DNA of 64,000 bases from Sinomonas cyclohexanicum (GTDB lineage Bacteria > Actinomycetota > Actinomycetes > Actinomycetales > Micrococcaceae), in NCBI RefSeq assembly GCF_020886775.1, contig NZ_AP024525.1, positions 372,001-436,000 on the forward strand, in the 5' to 3' direction. The notes under the pieces were generated by a model that saw only the letters and a program-made list of their open reading frames with translations, was not told where the DNA came from and searched no databases. The position numbers and the translations under genes were made by a program. Shown here piece by piece: positions 59,959 to 64,000 of the stretch; positions within the stretch are counted from its first letter, which is position 1; every line of letters starts with the position of its first letter.

Positions 59959-61128
59959 ATGAGCAGCAGGAAAGTCCGCCTCGGCATCGTCGGGTTCGGC
60001 GCGCAGGGCAGCTCCTACGCGAAGTTCATCGCAGACGGCCTCGTGACGAACATCGAGGTGACCGCGATCGCGGACACTGATCCGGCCAAGCGCGAGGCCA
60101 TTGCGGCGGCGTACCCGGACGTTGCGGTCTTCGACGACTACGTCACCATGCTCGAGTCAGGCGTCGTCGAGGCCGTCGTCACGACCGTCCCGCACTACCT
60201 CCACCCCCAGATGGGCATCCAGGCCCTCGAGCGCGGCATCCACGTGCTGCTCGAGAAGCCTGCCGGCGTCTACACGAAGCAGGTCAAGGAGCTCAACGGG
60301 TTCGCCAAGACCAAGCCCGAGCTGACGTTCGCGATCATGTTCAACCAGCGCAACAATCCGCTCTACCGCAGGCTCAAGGAGATCGTGGACGCGGGCGAGA
60401 TCGGCGCGATCAGGCGCACCAACTGGATCATCACCACGTGGTGGCGCCCTCAGGGCTACTATGACCAGTCCGAGTGGCGAGCCACGTGGGGCGGCGAGGG
60501 CGGCGGCGTCCTCGTCAACCAGGCGCCGCACCAGCTGGACCTGTGGCAGTGGATCTGCGGTGTGCCGAAGAGTGTGTTCGCGAAGGCCGCGTTCGGGTTC
60601 CGCCGCAACATCGCCGTCGAGGACGAGGTCACCGCGCTCGTGGACTACGGCGACGGAGCCACCGGCGTGTTCGTCACCGCGACCCACGACATCGCGGGCA
60701 CCGACCGGTTCGAGATCCTCGGCGACGCGGGCAAGATCGTCGTCGAGGACTCCAAGACCGCCGTCGTGACCCGCCTGAACAGGCCCGAGCGCGAGATCAG
60801 CGAGGGCATGGGCATGGACGACGTCCGCAGGATGTTCCGCGGCGATTTCAACCCGGCTGACTTCTACACCCAGGAGACGCTCGAGTTCGACTCCGTGTGG
60901 GGCGGCCAGCACTCTGGGGTCCTGGAGAACTTCGCGGCCAACATCCTCGACGGCACCCCGCTGCTCGCACCGGGCACGGACGGCATCATCGGCGTCCGCC
61001 TCGCGAACGCCATCCACCTCTCGGCCTGGACCGGCAAGGAGGTCCCGCTCGACTTCGACGAGGACGAGTACCTCGCCGAGCTCAACAAGCGCATCGCGGA
61101 CGAAGGCAAGTTCCCGCAGCGCTCCTAA
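59959..61128 (+). CDS. Gfo/Idh/MocA-family oxidoreductase (2)
   Basis: A 389-residue dehydrogenase: VRLGIVGFGAQGSSYAKFIADG (dinucleotide loop), VVTTVPHYLHPQMGIQALERGIHVLLEKPAGVYTKQVKEL (EKP with the catalytic Lys), WRATWGGEGGGVLVNQAPHQLDLWQWICGVP with the His/Asp pair, and FVTATHDIAGTDRFEILGDAGKIVVEDSKT. It is only moderately similar to dehydrogenase 1, so the two probably act on different carbons or substrates. AAGGAG is seven bases before the ATG. It ends 18 bases from the convergent LacI gene; no terminator is seen in between. Confidence 0.5.
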   Translation: MSSRKVRLGIVGFGAQGSSYAKFIADGLVTNIEVTAIADTDPAKREAIAAAYPDVAVFDDYVTMLESGVVEAVVTTVPHYLHPQMGIQALERGIHVLLEKPAGVYTKQVKELNGFAKTKPELTFAIMFNQRNNPLYRRLKEIVDAGEIGAIRRTNWIITTWWRPQGYYDQSEWRATWGGEGGGVLVNQAPHQLDLWQWICGVPKSVFAKAAFGFRRNIAVEDEVTALVDYGDGATGVFVTATHDIAGTDRFEILGDAGKIVVEDSKTAVVTRLNRPEREISEGMGMDDVRRMFRGDFNPADFYTQETLEFDSVWGGQHSGVLENFAANILDGTPLLAPGTDGIIGVRLANAIHLSAWTGKEVPLDFDEDEYLAELNKRIADEGKFPQRS

Positions 61129-61146
61129 CCCGTCATCCCTGCAACG

Positions 61147-62181
61147 TCAGGGCTTGACGGGGCCGGTCGAGGACCGCACCACGAGGTGCGTGGGCATGAC
61201 CGCGAGCTTGCGCGGCGTGCCCCCACGCACCGGGTCAAGCTGGGCCAGGAGCATCGACACGGCCGTGCGCCCCGCCTGCTCGATGGGCGAGGAGATCGTC
61301 GTGAGCGGCGGGTTGCAGAAGTCCGCGCCGAAGATGTCGTCGCACCCCACGATGCTCACGTCCTCCGGCACGCGCACTCCGCGCTCGCGGAAACGCTGGA
61401 GCATGCCGATCGCGATGAGGTCGTTGAAGGCGATGAACGCAGTGGCGCCGGTGCTCAGCGCCGCATCCGCCGCTGCGGCGCCCGAGGACGTCTTGGGGGA
61501 ATAGGGGCCGATCCGGGTCACGTCCAGGCCCCGCCGGGACGCGGCCTCCTGGACCGCCTGCCAGCGCCGGTGGGTCGACCATGAACTCGTGGGGCCGCCC
61601 ACATAGGTGACCTTGCTGTGGCCGAGCGAGGCGAGGTGCTCGAGCGCCTGGACCATCGCGCCGGGGGTGTCGATGAGGACGGTGGGCGCGTCCGCCGTCG
61701 CCCGGTTGATCGTGACGAGGGGCTGCTGCCGCGCGGCGTCGGTGAGCTGGGCGTCCGTGAGGCGCGAGGCGGCGAGGATGATCCCGTCCGCGGTGCGCCG
61801 GAGCCGGCGCAGGGCATCAAGCTCGACGTCGGTCGCCTCCTCGGTATCGACGAGCAGCTGCGTGTACCCCGCCGCCTTCAGCTGGTTCTGCGTGCCCCGG
61901 ATGATGTCGAAGTAGAACGGGTTCGTCACGTCCGGGACCAGCACCGCGATCGCCCCGGTGCGGCCCGAGCTGAGGCCGCGGGCCTGGGTGCTGGGGACGT
62001 AGTGGAGCTCCGCGGCGATCTTCTCGATCCGCTCGCGGGTGCGCGCGTTGACCCGCTGGGGGTTGGACAGGGCGCGGGAGACGGTCGACGTCGCGACGCC
62101 GGCCCGCTCTGCGATGTCGCGGATGGTCGGCATGCGTTCGGCGGCGTCGGTGGCCCCGGAAGTCTCGGTCATGACATCCAT
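61147..62181 (-). CDS. LacI-family transcriptional regulator of the sugar cluster
   Basis: A 344-residue LacI protein. The DNA-binding domain is MPTIRDIAERAGVATSTVSRALSNPQRVNARTRERIEKIAAELHYVPSTQARGLSSGRTGAIAVLVPDVTNPFYFDIIRG, starting about residue 17, and the effector domain ends with the typical IVGCDDIFGADFCNPPLTTISSP. ATG at 62181 is used; 62172 is an alternative. Operator 3 (62204-62217) lies 23 bases upstream. The motif GGCAANCGNTTRCC at this and two other promoters (57756, 58972) is the natural binding site of such a protein, so it is probably the repressor of the whole cluster, induced by the imported sugar or a derivative. Confidence 0.5.
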   Translation of the reverse strand: MDVMTETSGATDAAERMPTIRDIAERAGVATSTVSRALSNPQRVNARTRERIEKIAAELHYVPSTQARGLSSGRTGAIAVLVPDVTNPFYFDIIRGTQNQLKAAGYTQLLVDTEEATDVELDALRRLRRTADGIILAASRLTDAQLTDAARQQPLVTINRATADAPTVLIDTPGAMVQALEHLASLGHSKVTYVGGPTSSWSTHRRWQAVQEAASRRGLDVTRIGPYSPKTSSGAAAADAALSTGATAFIAFNDLIAIGMLQRFRERGVRVPEDVSIVGCDDIFGADFCNPPLTTISSPIEQAGRTAVSMLLAQLDPVRGGTPRKLAVMPTHLVVRSSTGPVKP

Positions 62182-62203
62182 TGGAGCAGGCGTGGCAAAT
62201 TTT

Positions 62204-62241
62204 GGCAATCGCTTGCCGCTATGTTTTCCTCTTCCTAGACT
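62204..62241 (+). promoter_or_regulatory. Promoter with LacI operator 3
   Basis: GGCAATCGCTTGCC (62204-62217) overlaps the -35 box TTGCCG (62214-62219); the -10 box TAGACT (62236-62241) follows after 16 bases, 72 bases before the binding-protein start. On the minus strand the same site lies over the LacI promoter (CAAAAT, 62204-62199), so it controls both directions. Confidence 0.5.
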
Positions 62242-62312
62242 CGCTAGTACCGCTCACAGATGTGAGGTGTGTCACGGACTCCGTTGCATTCGGTACTCAA
62301 AGAGGAGACATC

Positions 62313-63668
62313 ATGCGGATACGCACCACAGCCAGACTGGCCGCCGTCGCGGCGACCGCGGCCCTTGCCCTCGCGGCGTGCGGGTCGGGGTCGTCGTCGG
62401 GGGGCTCGTCGTCGGGGGGTGCCGTCAACGGCGCGGGCAAGACGCTCGACGTCCTGGTCAATGTCAGCTCGCAGTATCCGGAGCAGCAGAAGCAGTGGTT
62501 CACGGATACCGCGAAGAAGTTCAAGGACCAGACCGGAGCGGACCTCAAGTTCGAGACGTTCACGTCCGCGAATGACGAGCTGACCAAGATCCAGACCTCC
62601 GTCGTCTCCGGTCAGGGCCCGGATGTGTACTCCCTCGGCACCACGTTCACCCCCACCGCGTACGCGACCGGCGCGTTCGTCACGCTCTCGGACGACGACT
62701 GGAAGAAGGTGGGCGGGAAGGACCGCTTCAACCAGTCCGCCCTCGGCATCTCCGGCCCGGACAAGGACCACCTCGCGGGCATCCCGTTCGTGAGCCGCCC
62801 GTTCGTCATGGCCTACAACAAGGATCTGCTGAAGGCGGCCGGCATCGACAAGCCCGCCACCACGTGGGACGGCCTCCTCGACCAGGCCAAGAAGCTCACT
62901 GACCCCTCGAAGGGCCAGTACGGCATGTCGGTGGCCTACAAGGACAACTTCGACCCGTGGAAGTACGTCTGGGCGATGTCCGTCCAGGCGGGCAACCCCC
63001 TCGTCGACGGCAAGACCGCCAAGCTCGACGACCCGGCCGTCAAGAAGGCCTACGAGACGTACTTCGGGTGGGTCACCAAGGACAAGGTGGTCAACCCCGC
63101 GGCGGTCGGCTGGAGCAACAGCCAAGCGCTCGCCGACTTCGCCTCCGGCAAGTCCGCCTACTTCCTCATGACGACGTCCAGTTCGATCCCCACGCTCGAG
63201 AAGTCCGCTATCAAGGACAGCTTCGACTATGCCCTCATGCCCACGGTGGCCCCGGGCGAGACGTCCTCGAAGTCCGACCAGCCGGCCGCCTCGATCCTCT
63301 CGGGCGACAACCTCGTGGTCGCGGACTACTCCAAGAACAAGGACCTCGCGTTCGCGTACGTCAACCTCGTCACGAGCAAGGACGAGCAGCTGAACTACCA
63401 GAAGATCTTCGGCGATCTCCCGGCCAACGCCGACGCCCTCGCCTCGCTCTCGTCCGCACCGCACCTGGCGGCCATCACCGAGTCCGCCAAGCAGTCCAAG
63501 GCGACGCCGTTCACGGGCGCGTGGGGCGACATCCAGCTTGCCCTGCTCAACGTCACGGTCCAGTCCCTCCCGGACCTGGCCTCAGGCGCCGTCTCCGACT
63601 CGGCCCTGAGCCAGCGGATCAAGGACGCCCAGACCAAGTCCCAGCAGTCCCTCGACAGGGCCAAGTGA
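62313..63668 (+). CDS. Sugar ABC transporter substrate-binding lipoprotein (2)
   Basis: A 451-residue lipoprotein: the signal peptide ends with LAAC (Cys23), then a Ser/Gly-rich linker. The mature family-1 solute-binding protein has LDVLVNVSSQYPEQQKQWFTDTAKKFKDQTGADLKFETF, GPDVYSLGTTFTPTAYATGAFVTL and YNKDLLKAAGIDKPATTWDGLLDQAKKLTD. GAGGAG precedes the ATG at 62313 by six bases. Its promoter carries the cluster's LacI operator. The permease gene begins 20 bases after the stop. The substrate is probably the sugar handled by the two dehydrogenases and isomerase, not identified. Confidence 0.5.
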   Translation: MRIRTTARLAAVAATAALALAACGSGSSSGGSSSGGAVNGAGKTLDVLVNVSSQYPEQQKQWFTDTAKKFKDQTGADLKFETFTSANDELTKIQTSVVSGQGPDVYSLGTTFTPTAYATGAFVTLSDDDWKKVGGKDRFNQSALGISGPDKDHLAGIPFVSRPFVMAYNKDLLKAAGIDKPATTWDGLLDQAKKLTDPSKGQYGMSVAYKDNFDPWKYVWAMSVQAGNPLVDGKTAKLDDPAVKKAYETYFGWVTKDKVVNPAAVGWSNSQALADFASGKSAYFLMTTSSSIPTLEKSAIKDSFDYALMPTVAPGETSSKSDQPAASILSGDNLVVADYSKNKDLAFAYVNLVTSKDEQLNYQKIFGDLPANADALASLSSAPHLAAITESAKQSKATPFTGAWGDIQLALLNVTVQSLPDLASGAVSDSALSQRIKDAQTKSQQSLDRAK

Positions 63669-63687
63669 GCAGCGGAGACGATTCCGC

Positions 63688-64000
63688 GTGATTGACGTGA
63701 CTGATATGAGTACTGCAAGCACCCCGAAGCCGGAGACCCGGCCTGCCGCCTCAGCGGCCGGCCGGGCCACCCGGCCCGCCCGCGGCGCCGAGACCGCCCC
63801 CGCGGGGGGCGGGCGCCGCCGCGGCCCCTCCGAACGCAACCGCCCCCTCTGGATGCTCATCCCCGGTGGCCTGCTGATGACGATCGTCATCATCGTCCCG
63901 CTCATCCTGGGCATCTTCATGTCCCTGCTGGACCTCGACCAGTACACCCTGCGGAAGTGGATCGCGGCGCCGTTCATCGGCTTCGCCAACTACATCGAGG
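63688..64000 (+). CDS. ABC transporter permease (partial, runs off the window)
   Basis: The first 104 residues of a MalF-type permease. After a Pro/Arg/Ala-rich polar leader of about 50 residues comes the first helix (LWMLIPGGLLMTIVIIVPLILGIFMSLLDLDQYTLRKWI), then the extracellular segment. GTG at 63688 is used with GGAG ten bases upstream; ATG at 63706 is an alternative. It is co-transcribed with the binding-protein gene. The second permease and any sugar-modifying genes lie beyond the window. Confidence 0.5.
   Translation, partial: MIDVTDMSTASTPKPETRPAASAAGRATRPARGAETAPAGGGRRRGPSERNRPLWMLIPGGLLMTIVIIVPLILGIFMSLLDLDQYTLRKWIAAPFIGFANYIE

Overview
The window is chromosomal DNA of a high-GC actinobacterium, most likely a soil member of the Micrococcaceae (Arthrobacter/Sinomonas type). 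The gene content points there: DUF6458, ALF-repeat lipoprotein, Asp23/Gls24 locus, LytR-CpsA-Psr protein, EF-G2, and tRNA-Glu/Asp/Phe clustered together. GC is high throughout and coding is dense, often with 4-base ATGA/GTGA overlaps. No phage, IS element, integrase, rRNA or CRISPR array is visible. A recurrent feature is a TANNNT-like -10 box lying exactly 12 to 7 bases before a start codon with no Shine-Dalgarno sequence, which suggests many leaderless mRNAs.

Layout. 1-12.4 kb: a partial DeoR regulator with a palindromic promoter, small membrane proteins, a lipoprotein, DUF445, a glycerophosphodiesterase followed by azlC-azlD, TetR, a thiamine-binding protein, an O-methyltransferase, a GNAT remnant, an alcohol dehydrogenase and a spermidine-synthase-like protein. 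11.5-14.7 kb: a frameshifted LysR gene divergent from an MHS transporter/3-hydroxybutyrate dehydrogenase operon. 14.8-28 kb: a dispersed histidine-utilisation regulon (amino-acid permease, IclR regulator, hutU, hutH, hutG) tied together by five copies of one 17-bp operator, interleaved with LCP, GNAT, MFS-USP/MarR and membrane-protein genes. 28-37.6 kb: a frameshifted EF-G2, PadR pair, FMN reductase, purine-type permease, CopC-like protein, frameshifted FAD protein, tandem USP, CDF transporter and metallopeptidase. 37.7-38.1 kb: three tRNAs. 38.2-42.1 kb: MFS/TetR pair, SRPBCC protein, serine hydrolase. 42.1-45.6 kb: a tightly coupled three-gene operon with a 749-aa hydrolase-caspase fusion. 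45.7-48.4 kb: an Asp23/AmaP cell-envelope stress operon and an 11-mer-repeat LEA-like protein. 48.6-53.3 kb: a sugar ABC transporter with its LacI regulator. 53.4-56.1 kb: hypothetical protein, xthA, nadE. 56.1-64 kb: a sugar-acid/oxidised-sugar catabolic region (KDPG aldolase, KDG kinase, two Gfo/Idh dehydrogenases, an isomerase/epimerase, LacI, a second ABC transporter) in which three promoters carry one LacI operator motif.

How the genes work together. The hut genes degrade histidine through urocanate to formimidoylglutamate and glutamate plus formamide (HutU, HutH, HutG; HutI is not in the window). The 56-64 kb genes plausibly import a sugar, oxidise and isomerise it, and send a 2-keto-3-deoxy acid to pyruvate. 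Three genes (LysR, EF-G2, FAD protein) carry single-base frameshifts near G/C-rich tracts, so either real decay or base-calling error must be considered.

Most interesting: (1) the caspase-fusion operon, which could be a regulated proteolysis, cell-death or defence module; (2) a 154-bp intergenic array of eleven 14-bp units arranged head-to-head, with a sister palindrome near 6.7 kb; (3) the inferred IclR-hut and LacI-sugar regulons.
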